Program-made: the position numbers and the translations under genes
Shown: positions 1 to 9,750 of the stretch, piece by piece
Layout of the letters: each line of letters begins with the position of its first letter
How positions within the stretch are numbered: position 1 is the first letter of the stretch
Notes under the pieces: model-generated
What the model was told of the DNA's origin: nothing
The model's database searches: none
What the model saw: the letters and a program-made list of their open reading frames with translations, nothing else
Assembly (NCBI GenBank): GCA_006386115.1
Contig: VFIW01000121.1
Coordinates: forward strand, 106,526-170,525
DNA from: Globisporangium splendens
Taxonomy: Eukaryota > Oomycota > Peronosporomycetes > Pythiales > Pythiaceae
Direction of reading: 5' to 3'
DNA: 64,000 bases

Positions 1-467
1 AGCATGTTTACATGCTTACCTCTTCACTTGACTCGTGTAAACAAACTGACCTATTTTCTACCAATGGAATAGTGATGTGATCTTTTTCCACCAATAATAT
101 GGCTTGCACAGTGCCACCGTTTCGGACTTGAAGTCCTTCGTGCGGTGGACACTGTCAAAGTCTCTGGCATACTCGAAGGTTTTGAGAAAAAAGTATGTTG
201 TATGTGTGTGTGTGTGTGCACGTGCATGTCCGTGGAGGCCACTGCATCACTTCGTGGCCCCGTAGCAATTGCAGGAAGCACCACTGCCTCATAACTCAAT
301 TGGCGTCGTCCCGAGCACGCCGCCTCAACCACCTCACAAAGCATCGCTTCCAGCACTCGGAGACCTTTGCTCAGAGCCACACACCTTCGATCGACGGCGA
401 CAACACCACGAAGCAGCAGCACCAGCTTTCTCGGTTTCGTTCTTGTCACCGATTCGATTGAAGTGTT
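1..467. other. 5' flank of first ABCA gene, no gene seen
   Basis: No supported coding region. The only structure is a short GT-rich microsatellite near 197-216 that runs into alternating purine-pyrimidine sequence. Open frames here are antisense or shadow frames of the ABCA leader. I see no good match to the oomycete initiator directly upstream of the ATG at 468. Confidence 0.6.
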
Positions 468-3400
468 ATGGGAGGACGCGACTCCGTGTCATGTTCGCCG
501 TCAGGATCATCGACCACGACTGGATTCGGCCACATGAAGCCATCATCGTCGTTGTCCGAGCGCCGCACGACGTGGAACTACATCAAGGCACTCATGTGGA
601 AGAACGTGCTGCTCAAGCGCCGCAATCTGGTCGGCACAGTCCTCGAGGTCGCGCTTCCGACGATCTTCATCCTGCTGCTCGGCCTGATCAAGAGCGCCAC
701 GTCGGACGTGGACGTACCCAGAGGCTGGAGCGACGACGCCAAGTTGCCGGGAAACAAGTCGTCTGGGACGTCCTACAACCTGTACGAGCCAACGGGCTCG
801 TCGATCTCGTGGATCCCCACGTCGCTGCCAAAGTTCGACATGTACGAAAGCTCGCTCACGGGTTTGATCCTTCTGCTGGGTCAGCAGTCCGTCGTCGATG
901 GACTGAACCTGAATAAGCTCTCGGCTGCAGACCTCGCAACGTGCACCCAGGGGGTGAAGATGTATGGTGCCGTGTCGATCAACACGTCGTCTCCTAACCG
1001 AGTCCCTGAGGCGTGTGCTGGCAAGATCGTCCCGTACAAGATCGGTATCGCCCCGGACACCGCGTTCACGCGCCAGTACTTCATGCAGACCATGGAGCTA
1101 TGGTACCCTCGCGTGGTGATGGAGAACAGCACCTCGCCGCCTCAGATCCCGTCATTTCAAGACAGCGTCGAGTTTTTCGAGTCAGCCGACGCCTTCGAGG
1201 ATTATGTCAAGAGCAAAGAGTACGGCACGGCGCTCGACAAGCCTCGCATCTACGGCGGCATCGTGTTTGACGCCTTCCCATCGGACATCGAGATCGGCAG
1301 CTTTGGCACCATCGAGTACACGATCCGTCTGAACTCGACCATTAGCACCAGAGGTGACATGGGACTCATCCCCCAGACGTCACAGACAGAGATCTCCATG
1401 TTCCAGCGCAAGATCGACGTTGACAAGTACTCGCGCTATGCCGTGACGGGGTTCATGACGCTGCAGACGCTTGTGACGCGGTTCGTGACGTGCATGCCCA
1501 CGTGGAACGCCGAGACCAAGACGACGACAGGGGAGTGTCAGCGCTCGCAAGCGACTGCCAAAGCCAGCACGACTCTCGACGACCGACTACTCTCGGCGCT
1601 TAGCAACGACGCACTGATCCAGGACGCGTTCGCTTCATTTGCACCAACTGATGCCACGGGCATTGATCGTGTGCTCGCAGCCATGCCAGCGGCGTCTAAG
1701 GAAGCGTTACTGAAGCCTCTCCGTCAAGCCCCACAGCCGTATCTCAACGCCACGGTGGCCCCGTTCCCAATCAACGCGTACACGAGCTCACCATTCTATG
1801 ACCAGGTCAAGGACGTGTTCGCTCTCGTGTTTATCCTGGCATACCTGTACATGGTATCGCGCATTCTCGTTGTGTTTATCCAAGAGAAGGAATCGCGCAT
1901 GCGTGAATTCATGAAGATCCTGGGCGTCAAGGAGAGCGCGATCCTGATTTCGTGGTACATGACGTACACTGGCATCGCGTTCGTTGGCGCGATTTTGCAG
2001 GCGCTCGCAGGGTTGGCGGGACTGTTCAGCAACAGCTCCGTGGTCCTCGTGTTCCTCTTCTTCTTGCTGTTTGGAATGAGTGTGCTCGCCTTCGGGTTCC
2101 TCGTGAGCGCGATCTTCAGTAAGGCTCGCACGGGATCGTTCGTTGGTATGATCCTGTTCTTCCTCATGTACTTCGTCTCGACTGCGTTCAACGAGGAGAC
2201 CGCAGAGAACTCGAAGGTCACAGCGTCCATCCTGTCTCCCGTCGCGCTTTCATTTGGCGTCACCGTGTTGTCCAACTTGGAATCCACTGGACAAGGCGTC
2301 TCGTTTGACAACATGAACGTCGTCTATGAAAACTACCGCTTCAGCACGACGCTCGTGATGCTCGCCCTCGACACCGTTCTCTACACGCTCATCGGGTTGT
2401 ACTTTGAGAAAGTAGTTCCGAAAGAGTGGGGCACATCCTTGAAGTGGTACTTCCCCGTGTCGCCATCGTACTGGAGAAACAAACGCAGAGGGCTTGCTGC
2501 CGCTCCAAAGCCCCATCCAGAAGACGCCCTGCTCGATGACGTTATGCTGGATGTGAACCCAAACTTTGAGCCTGTGAGCACCGATCTTCGCGACCAAGAG
2601 CGCACTGGTAACGCTCTCTCTGTCCAGCGACTGCGCAAGGTGTTTCCAGTCCCTGGTGGTGAGAAGATCGCGGTGAAAGGGATCAACTTGGTCATGTACA
2701 AGGACCAGATCACGTGTTTGCTTGGTCACAACGGCGCAGGCAAGACGACGCTGATCTCCATGCTTACGGGCATGACAGCGGCGAGCAGCGGGAATGCAAC
2801 GTTCCGCGGCATGTCGTTGAGCGATGACATGGATGAGATTCGTGAGTCTCTTGGTATCTGTTTCCAGCACGACGTGCTCTTTGCAGAGCTGACGGTGGAA
2901 GAGCATTTGCTAATCTTTGGCCAGATCAAGGGATACGTGGGCGACGAGTTGAAAGCTGTCGTGGAGACCCAGATTCGGGAGGTTGGGTTGACTGAGAAGC
3001 GCTACGTCAAGTCCAGCGAGCTGTCGGGAGGTATGAAGCGCAAGTTGTCGGTCGCGATCTCGTTGCTTGGAGACAGTTCTCTGGTGTTCTTGGATGAGCC
3101 GACGTCAGGTATGGACCCGTACAGTCGGCGCAGCACGTGGGAGATCCTGCTCAACAACCGCACGGACCGTGTGATGGTGCTGACGACACACTTTATGGAC
3201 GAGGCTGACATTTTGGGAGACCGCATCGCCATCATGGCTGAGGGCGAACTTCGTTGCTGTGGCTCTTCGCTGTTTTTGAAGAACCGGTATGGAGCTGGGT
3301 ACAACCTGACATTCGTGAAGGACGAAGCAGGTTGCGACGACGACGCGCTCATTTCGTTCATTCAGTCCTACATTCCACACGCGCAGGTGTTGAGCAACGT

Positions 3401-6400
3401 TGGCAGCGAGATCGCGTTCCAGCTCCCGTTGGCGAGCTCGTCTGGCTTCGCTCCTATGTTTGCTGAGATGGATACCCAGCTCTCAGCCTTGGGGTTACTG
3501 TCGTACGGTGTCTCGGTGACGACGCTGGAAGAAGTGTTTATCAAGGTCGCTGAAGTCGACGACGAAGACCAGCAACACACACTGGGCAAATGTCATGCGC
3601 GTTCAGGCGCCTCTGCCGCAAGCCCGACGCACGACGCTCATGAGGGTCAAGGGAGCGCACCAACTGGGCTGTTTATGCCGCACCTAGGCGCACTGTTGCT
3701 CAAACGTTTCCGCATTGCAAAGCGCGACAAGAAGATGCTGTTCTACAGCATGCTGTTGCCTGTGCTTCTCCTGTTTCTCGGCTTGGAACTGCAACAGAGC
3801 AACTCGCTGACGAAGAATGACCCAAAGATCTCGCTGACCACCGATTCGTTCACTGCTGGAGAGATGAGTCCGACGCCGTTCTACTGTCAGGCCGATTCCG
3901 GCAGCCAGGGATGGTGTAGCAGCGTCTTGGACTCGTTGCACTTTACTGGTGCGTTGCCGCAGCAGCTCTCGAACTCGGTGATCACTCAGCCTGCCTTTGA
4001 CTCGAACTCGCCAACAGTGCTCGGCGTCAAATACACGAATCCTTCGATCAACGCATCGGATGCGACGGGCTACGAGCTTCGCCTCGGCGAAAAAGTGTAT
4101 AAGCGAGGATACGGCATCGATCAGGCTGCGATTGAAGGTCAGTATGGCGCGTACCTGGTGCATGGAGACAGTGACCAGAATGTGCTGGCGTACAACTTGT
4201 TGGTGAACACGACGGCGTCGCACAGTGCTTTGATCTTCAAAGCGCTCATGGACCAAGCGATCTATCGCTTCTTCGCTTCAAACACCACGACCAGCGATAC
4301 TTCATCCAAAGCTGCCGTCAACCTGATTGTCAACAACCATCCATTACCGCTGTCAGCATCGTCCAAGGCGTTGCTGGGGTCGATCGTCGCGCTGTCTTCA
4401 TGCACGTTGATCGTGATCGCCTTCACATTCTACCCAGCGTCTATCGTGACATTCTTGGTCAAAGAGCGACAATCGGAGCACAATGCCAAGCACCAGCAGC
4501 TCGTGTCTGGCGTCTCGCTGCCAGCCTTCTGGCTGTCCAACTACCTGTGGGATCTGGTGATCTACATCGTGCCCTTTGTGTCCGCGCTCATCATGATCAA
4601 GCTATTCGACATCCCAGCGATGACTGGGAGCAGCGACTGCACGTCGTGCACGTCGGCGACGTTCCCAGCGGTCATTGTCCTGTTCGTGCTCTTTGGTCTC
4701 GCCATTTGTCCGTTCACGTATTGCATGTCGTACCTCTTCAAGGAGCACGCGTCGGCGCAAACGTACACGATTATGATCAACTTCGTTATCGGCGTCGTGC
4801 TGCTGGTGATCTCATACATCCTGACGATCATCGACTCGACCGAACCAGTGAACGACGTCCTCGTGTTCTTCTGGCGGATCTCCCCACTCTTTAACCTCGG
4901 CAACGGGCTGCTCAACCTGGTCATGGCCGAAGCCGACGCGGTGATGGGAAACACGGGCGAGAAGAAGAGTCCGTTCAGCACCGACGTCATGGGCTTTGAA
5001 ATGATCTATCTGGCGCTGACAGCGATCGTCTTCGGTGCACTGGCCGTCGGGATCGATTACGCTTTGACGTTCCCAAAGCTCAAGAACTCGGCAGCCAGAG
5101 ACCACGGTGTGGACGACGAGGCTCACGTGGAAGACACTGACGTCAAGAGAGAAGCCGAGCGAGTAGCGTCTGGCGCTGCCGATGGTGACATGGTCGCGCT
5201 GCGCAACTTGCGCAAGGTGTACAAGGGCGGCAAGGTCGCTGTGCGCAACCTGTCGTTCGGTCTGAAGCAGGGTGAGTGCTTTGGGTTCCTCGGCATCAAT
5301 GGCGCGGGCAAGACGACGACGATGAAGATGCTCACGGGCGACGTCGTGCCATCGAGCGGTAGCGCGACGCTCAGCGGCTTTGACATTCTGAACCAGCAGA
5401 TTGACGTGCGCCGTCAGATCGGGTACTGTCCTCAGTTTGACGCTCTCTTCGACTTGCTGACTGTCCGCGAGCACCTGGAGCTCTTTGCTCGAATCAAGGG
5501 CGTGTCGGCAGCAGAGCTCGACAGCGTTGTGGAGGACAAGATCGAGCAGATGAACCTGAGCGCGTTCGAGCACAAGCTCGCGAGTAGTCTGAGCGGCGGC
5601 AACAAGCGCAAGCTGTCGGTGGCGATCGCGATGATCGGGAACCCGCAGATCATCTTTCTGGACGAGCCATCGACGGGCATGGACCCCGTGTCGCGCCGCT
5701 TCATGTGGGAGGTCATCGCGGACATCTCGACGCGCAGCAAGTCGTCGACGATCGTGTTGACGACCCATAGCATGGAAGAGTCCGAAGCGCTGTGCTCGCG
5801 CGTCGGGATCATGGTCGGTGGCCGTTTGCGCTGCTTGGGCAGCGTGCAGCACTTGAAGAGTCGATTCGGCGACGGTCTCGTGCTCGATGTCAAGCTGGTA
5901 ACGCTGAGCCCCGACGAGTTGCAGGCGATGATCGACCAGTATTTCGAGGGCGGCGACAGCACGTTTGTGACACCGACGGAAGTGAACGACAAGTGCCGCT
6001 CATTTGGCAACGCCGCTCTGGCGGACCGCGTCGTGGCGTCACACCCAACGGGGTACAACCTGGCCGCGGCACTGGAGCGTGACGGACTCGTGCGCGCGGA
6101 AGCCTTCTGCTCGTGGTGCGTGGAAGAAACGCGATTCGATCGGTTGCACGACTTCCTCAAGAAATCGTTCGGCGTGGACGGCGTGATCGTGATGGAGCGC
6201 CAGAACGACTTCTGTCGCTTCAAGCTGCGCGGATCGACGGCGAACCTCAAGTTGGCCAAGGTGTTCGCTCTGGTCGAGAGCGTCAAGTCGACGATGCATG
6301 TTCGCGAGTACAGCGTGTCGCAGACGACGCTCGAGCAGATCTTCAACCAGTTCGCGTCGCGGCAGGCTGAAGAGCAGGGTGTGGCTCGCGGCATGTACGC

Positions 6401-6407
6401 GGCCTAG
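468..6407 (+). CDS. ABCA-subfamily full-size ABC transporter (copy 1)
   Basis: Uninterrupted 1979-aa full transporter with layout TMD1-NBD1-TMD2-NBD2. Each half starts with a membrane segment (about residues 55-75 and 1100-1120), followed by a large loop with N-glycosylation sequons and a cluster of membrane helices (about 440-660 and 1300-1530). NBD1 has Walker A GHNGAGKTT near 752, signature LSGGMKRKLS near 851, Walker B LVFLDEP near 871 and the switch histidine in TTHFMDEAD. NBD2 has GINGAGKTT near 1608, LSGGNKRKLS near 1708, IIFLDEP near 1727 and TTHSMEES. All catalytic residues are present, so both sites look ATP-competent. ABCA proteins move lipids or sterols across membranes; the substrate cannot be read from sequence. 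The next ATG (534, MKPSSS) is an alternative start. A close paralogue lies at 31060-36963 and a relic at 29328-29577. Confidence 0.95.
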   Translation: MGGRDSVSCSPSGSSTTTGFGHMKPSSSLSERRTTWNYIKALMWKNVLLKRRNLVGTVLEVALPTIFILLLGLIKSATSDVDVPRGWSDDAKLPGNKSSGTSYNLYEPTGSSISWIPTSLPKFDMYESSLTGLILLLGQQSVVDGLNLNKLSAADLATCTQGVKMYGAVSINTSSPNRVPEACAGKIVPYKIGIAPDTAFTRQYFMQTMELWYPRVVMENSTSPPQIPSFQDSVEFFESADAFEDYVKSKEYGTALDKPRIYGGIVFDAFPSDIEIGSFGTIEYTIRLNSTISTRGDMGLIPQTSQTEISMFQRKIDVDKYSRYAVTGFMTLQTLVTRFVTCMPTWNAETKTTTGECQRSQATAKASTTLDDRLLSALSNDALIQDAFASFAPTDATGIDRVLAAMPAASKEALLKPLRQAPQPYLNATVAPFPINAYTSSPFYDQVKDVFALVFILAYLYMVSRILVVFIQEKESRMREFMKILGVKESAILISWYMTYTGIAFVGAILQALAGLAGLFSNSSVVLVFLFFLLFGMSVLAFGFLVSAIFSKARTGSFVGMILFFLMYFVSTAFNEETAENSKVTASILSPVALSFGVTVLSNLESTGQGVSFDNMNVVYENYRFSTTLVMLALDTVLYTLIGLYFEKVVPKEWGTSLKWYFPVSPSYWRNKRRGLAAAPKPHPEDALLDDVMLDVNPNFEPVSTDLRDQERTGNALSVQRLRKVFPVPGGEKIAVKGINLVMYKDQITCLLGHNGAGKTTLISMLTGMTAASSGNATFRGMSLSDDMDEIRESLGICFQHDVLFAELTVEEHLLIFGQIKGYVGDELKAVVETQIREVGLTEKRYVKSSELSGGMKRKLSVAISLLGDSSLVFLDEPTSGMDPYSRRSTWEILLNNRTDRVMVLTTHFMDEADILGDRIAIMAEGELRCCGSSLFLKNRYGAGYNLTFVKDEAGCDDDALISFIQSYIPHAQVLSNVGSEIAFQLPLASSSGFAPMFAEMDTQLSALGLLSYGVSVTTLEEVFIKVAEVDDEDQQHTLGKCHARSGASAASPTHDAHEGQGSAPTGLFMPHLGALLLKRFRIAKRDKKMLFYSMLLPVLLLFLGLELQQSNSLTKNDPKISLTTDSFTAGEMSPTPFYCQADSGSQGWCSSVLDSLHFTGALPQQLSNSVITQPAFDSNSPTVLGVKYTNPSINASDATGYELRLGEKVYKRGYGIDQAAIEGQYGAYLVHGDSDQNVLAYNLLVNTTASHSALIFKALMDQAIYRFFASNTTTSDTSSKAAVNLIVNNHPLPLSASSKALLGSIVALSSCTLIVIAFTFYPASIVTFLVKERQSEHNAKHQQLVSGVSLPAFWLSNYLWDLVIYIVPFVSALIMIKLFDIPAMTGSSDCTSCTSATFPAVIVLFVLFGLAICPFTYCMSYLFKEHASAQTYTIMINFVIGVVLLVISYILTIIDSTEPVNDVLVFFWRISPLFNLGNGLLNLVMAEADAVMGNTGEKKSPFSTDVMGFEMIYLALTAIVFGALAVGIDYALTFPKLKNSAARDHGVDDEAHVEDTDVKREAERVASGAADGDMVALRNLRKVYKGGKVAVRNLSFGLKQGECFGFLGINGAGKTTTMKMLTGDVVPSSGSATLSGFDILNQQIDVRRQIGYCPQFDALFDLLTVREHLELFARIKGVSAAELDSVVEDKIEQMNLSAFEHKLASSLSGGNKRKLSVAIAMIGNPQIIFLDEPSTGMDPVSRRFMWEVIADISTRSKSSTIVLTTHSMEESEALCSRVGIMVGGRLRCLGSVQHLKSRFGDGLVLDVKLVTLSPDELQAMIDQYFEGGDSTFVTPTEVNDKCRSFGNAALADRVVASHPTGYNLAAALERDGLVRAEAFCSWCVEETRFDRLHDFLKKSFGVDGVIVMERQNDFCRFKLRGSTANLKLAKVFALVESVKSTMHVREYSVSQTTLEQIFNQFASRQAEEQGVARGMYAA

Positions 6408-6699
6408 ACAAGTTTATTTTTGCATCCTCTATTTTTTTCATTTTCGAGATTCCATTTCAGCACTCTTGTTTCATTCAACGACAATAAACTGGATTCCTTA
6501 TTCACACTCCCGTGTTGTATAGGAACGCGGCACTATCGTTGGCGAGGATTATGTCAGGCAACCTTCGTTGAATGAAGCGCATGCACGCGTGGAGTGAAGT
6601 CGCGTTGGTTTATTTGGAAAAGGGTGTGTGAGCTCGATGCCAAAGACAAGGAACGAGAATACCTTTGATGGAGATATAACCATCATTCGATGGTTATGC
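6408..6699. other. 3' flank of ABCA copy 1
   Basis: AT-richer sequence directly after the ABCA stop, with T-runs compatible with a 3' UTR. No gene, repeat or RNA recognised. Confidence 0.4.
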
Positions 6700-7000
6700 C
6701 ATCATTCTACTGTTGGTGTGTCAATTTACCATCACTCATGGTCGTTTGGATGAATGCGGCTGGGATGCTCTCAACGGCCAGGAGAAACATCAGCACCAAG
6801 CACTCAAGTCTCTTCAAATCGTCGAAGTCGAGCAGCTCTGCAAGAGCGAATAAAGCTGAAAAATCGAGGGAACGGAGATTGACGAGGCCGTGGAACGATG
6901 CGAGTCGGCGGAACAAGTGGCTGGCCAGATGAATAAATGACAGCGAGTGCGTGTGCTTGAACAGTCCATCCGGAAGAGAAACACGCCCTGGCATGCCGCA
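6700..7000 (-). pseudogene. Leucine-rich-repeat protein relic
   Basis: The minus strand reads about 95 codons with the spacing of oomycete LRR proteins: a FKHTHSLSFIHLASHLFRRL block, then GLVNLRSLDFSALFALAELL, then DDLKRLECLVLMFLLAVESI. These are two to three consecutive repeats of roughly 22-24 residues. Upstream, between 7000 and 7120, similar sequence continues only across stops and frame changes, and nothing follows the stop at 6707. The stretch therefore looks like a decayed fragment of a larger LRR gene. Recognition is by pattern only, and a chance leucine-rich frame cannot be excluded. Confidence 0.45.
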
Positions 7001-7268
7001 CTTGCCTTCAATGTGTCTAGGTTATACACCAAAATATGTAGACGCCATAAAACTCCTCACCGATTCTGGGTCCCAAATGCCATAGAGATTGTCCTCGGCA
7101 CTCATCAACGTCGTGATCCATCAAAGCAATTTGTTGTATCTTTTGCGAATCGCATTTTGTTAATAGGTCGCCTTCAATCACTCACCGAACAGTAAAAGCA
7201 AATGATTGAACTTACATTTCAGAATGAAGGTGTGTCGCCTTGATCACGTGAGCTATGCCGCTAAAATC

Positions 7269-8912
7269 TCACAACACTGTCGCGATCGCTTGAAACGTGC
7301 ACGCGAGGCACAACATCGAGCCGACTGTGAGGATGCCCCACGCCGTGACCTTGCGTCTGTCCGAGTTTGGCTTGCTCTGGCGAATCACGAGATACGAAAC
7401 ACATGGAAGCACGTACGAGATGAGGATGCCTACTGTAGACCCCATGACGTTCCACACGACCGCTACCCCAGGAAGCACAAGCGCAAGAGCGACGACGCCG
7501 ATGATAATGCTAGCAGTGAGTAGAATGTGGAGAACGTTTTCACTCACGAATGGGACCGACACCTTGATAGCTCCGTGCCTCGCAGTCGGCGTCGTCAGCA
7601 GCGCAATGTCTTCTCCATTTTCAGCGCGCGAGGTGAAGGTCTTTACAAAGCTGCTCACGTACTTGGCAAGGCGAACGGTATTCATGCGGCATGGCTGCAT
7701 GATCAGCGGCATGTTGAGCATAATCGTCATAAGTAAGCCGAGCCGACCGATGTTGATGAGCGTGTCGTTGCCAGCAAAATTGTTGAGAATGTCGTCTTTC
7801 ACGCCACCTGGAAGCCGGTACGCAAACAGGTATCCCATCGTGCCCACGATCATGTAGAACGCCCATGTCGAGAACATCGTCGAGGACACGATCTTCTTCA
7901 AACGATGGCGGGTTGGTTTGTGGAGCTCCTTGTACACGGGTAGCACATTAAAGTGGCAGAGAAACGAGATACTGATGATCGGGAACGCAAAAATTGCGTC
8001 TGTCCAATCGGTTGGGAAGAGCTTGATCGACGTTCGTTCCGGGTTCGGGAGTAGATTCGCATCGGCGTCGCTGGACTCCAACGACTGAACGGCACGGATC
8101 GTAATCGCAATCGCGAGTAAAAGCACGGAGAGCAGGCTGAAAATCGACGTAAACCGCAGCGCATCCATAGACCGAGCCAACAGCAGCGGCGACATGAGAG
8201 CGACGCAGATTATCGTCAACATGTTCTTTTCGCCACCAGTGATCGCACGCGCATACAAGAAATGCTCGCCCAAAGAGCCCACCAAGTCTTTCACGAGGAT
8301 CACATACGCGACCATCGTGAGGAACGTGAGCATGACCAGCAACGTCACGGTGATCAAGCCAGCTTTTGGACCCAACGCAGTGCGCACAATCTCTTCATAC
8401 GTCGTCACTCCGCCACGTCGACTGCAACTCACTATCACGTACAAACTGAAATTCGACGCCGCCGAAGACACGATCATGAACACAAACGCGAGCACGAGAC
8501 CACACTTGTCAAACGCATACGGCAGCGACAGGATGCCACCGCCGATGATCGTCGACGCCAAATTGAAAATCGCCGACGGCGCCTTCACTGTGCGTTCGGC
8601 ACTGATACACACACATTTTACCCCATCGAAGCGCACAAAGTTCACAGACAAAGTACGTGTCAGCTGCTTCCGTTGTACGTCATCACTCACCCGTCTATTC
8701 GCTCGCGCACATTGAGAACGAGTGTGTGAGTGGGAAATAGAGCGTGGCTCGTACCTGTGCGGACCGGGCGAGAAGAACTCCTGGCTGCGGCGCTCGTAGC
8801 GGTACACACCGGCGTCCACGTAGGGGCCGCGGGAGGCGGGCTCCGCCTCGAAGGACGACGTCTGGCGCTGCGGCAACAGCGGCGCCGCATTGGCGCTGGA
8901 CAACGACGGCAT
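7269..8912 (-). CDS. Amino acid/auxin permease family (AAAP, SLC38-like) transporter
   Basis: Polytopic transporter with about 11 hydrophobic segments. The family hallmark of the first helix, SAIFNLASTIIGGGILSLPY, sits just after a cytosolic N-terminus. Such proteins carry neutral amino acids with protons or sodium across plasma or vacuolar membranes. I place the start at 8912 (MPSLSSANAA), although the frame is open to 9056, because a strong oomycete initiator match lies at 8921-8936, only 20 nt upstream, so the 9056 ATG would be outside the transcript. A likely 153-bp intron runs from 8754 down to 8602 (GTACGA...TATCAG). It is a multiple of three with no stop, so the raw frame gains 51 residues unlike the family. 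Splicing gives a protein of about 496 aa joining PGPHS to AERTVKAPSAIF. Unspliced product is 547 aa. Confidence 0.87.
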   Translation of the reverse strand: MPSLSSANAAPLLPQRQTSSFEAEPASRGPYVDAGVYRYERRSQEFFSPGPHRYEPRSISHSHTRSQCARANRRVSDDVQRKQLTRTLSVNFVRFDGVKCVCISAERTVKAPSAIFNLASTIIGGGILSLPYAFDKCGLVLAFVFMIVSSAASNFSLYVIVSCSRRGGVTTYEEIVRTALGPKAGLITVTLLVMLTFLTMVAYVILVKDLVGSLGEHFLYARAITGGEKNMLTIICVALMSPLLLARSMDALRFTSIFSLLSVLLLAIAITIRAVQSLESSDADANLLPNPERTSIKLFPTDWTDAIFAFPIISISFLCHFNVLPVYKELHKPTRHRLKKIVSSTMFSTWAFYMIVGTMGYLFAYRLPGGVKDDILNNFAGNDTLINIGRLGLLMTIMLNMPLIMQPCRMNTVRLAKYVSSFVKTFTSRAENGEDIALLTTPTARHGAIKVSVPFVSENVLHILLTASIIIGVVALALVLPGVAVVWNVMGSTVGILISYVLPCVSYLVIRQSKPNSDRRKVTAWGILTVGSMLCLACTFQAIATVL

Positions 8913-8920
8913 CTCGCGGC

Positions 8921-8936
8921 AAATGCGGAAATGAGA
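8921..8936 (-). promoter_or_regulatory. Oomycete initiator (Inr) of the AAAP gene
   Basis: On the minus strand the 16-mer TCTCATTTCCGCATTT matches the oomycete core GCTCATTYYNCAWTTT at about 13 of 16 positions. The expected start site (the A of TCATT) is near 8932, leaving a 5' leader of about 20 nt before the ATG at 8912. Confidence 0.65.
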
Positions 8937-9750
8937 ATGCGGAGTTGAACTTTTTGGACAGGGATGTCGCTTAAGTGCGTAATTGAACTTGGGAGTCGCT
9001 TCGATTAAGTGCGGATCGCGACAAGTGACTGGCGCGTTGGAAGCCAGCAGCCCCATCCCCGTCCAAACTGCCCTGTCGCAGGAGCATCCTTTTCATCAGT
9101 GCGATGACCAATCGATACTTTAACGAAATTTGTGTGTCGGTTCAGCTCTCTGGTCGAATTAGTCATCGGTTCAAAATGCTCATGCCAATGTGACCGGTTG
9201 GAGTTGAAGCGCAACCGGCTTTCGCCGAGCGCAACTGTGCCTGCTACTAACCAATTAGTACTGCTGCAGCTGTGCCTCACACTGAGGTGGGTGAATACCG
9301 GCAAAATCCTACAAATCCCCAAATTTGCAGTGGTGAAAGACGAGCTTCTTGTGTTAGTCACATGCAGGTTATATCGGGAGAGAACCATGAGTGCTGTCAG
9401 CATGCATTTGGTCTAGTGGAAACAAAAAGCAAATAACCGGTTAAGCGACACACTCTATTTCTATGCTGAAGTGCTAGCCAACGGCGTCAAGGCACAGGAA
9501 ATTGCATGAGACTGACGACATTGGAGTAGTTGTCACGTCGAAGCACCACTCGCGTCTGCCATGACATTTAAGGAGAGCGAAAATTGCATGCAGAGGCGCA
9601 AATTTAGGCAACACAAGCCTTTCTTTCATGTGGATCGCCTTTTCCACCGGTTCAAGTTCGCTTCGATGAGCTGAGCAACCGAATGTCGTACCTCCATGTG
9701 GCTTCATCGACTCACCGACATCCTTTGCTTATATCGGCGCTCTGCAACGT
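8937..9750. other. Intergenic region between the AAAP and ankyrin genes
   Basis: About 0.8 kb between the promoter of one minus-strand gene and the 3' end of the next. Short frames on both strands have no recognisable domain. No repeat family or RNA gene identified. Confidence 0.5.

Noticed and set aside
8913..9056. Upstream ATG at 9056 as the start of the AAAP transporter
   Set aside because: A strong initiator at 8921-8936 lies downstream of it, and the 48 extra residues have no family resemblance.
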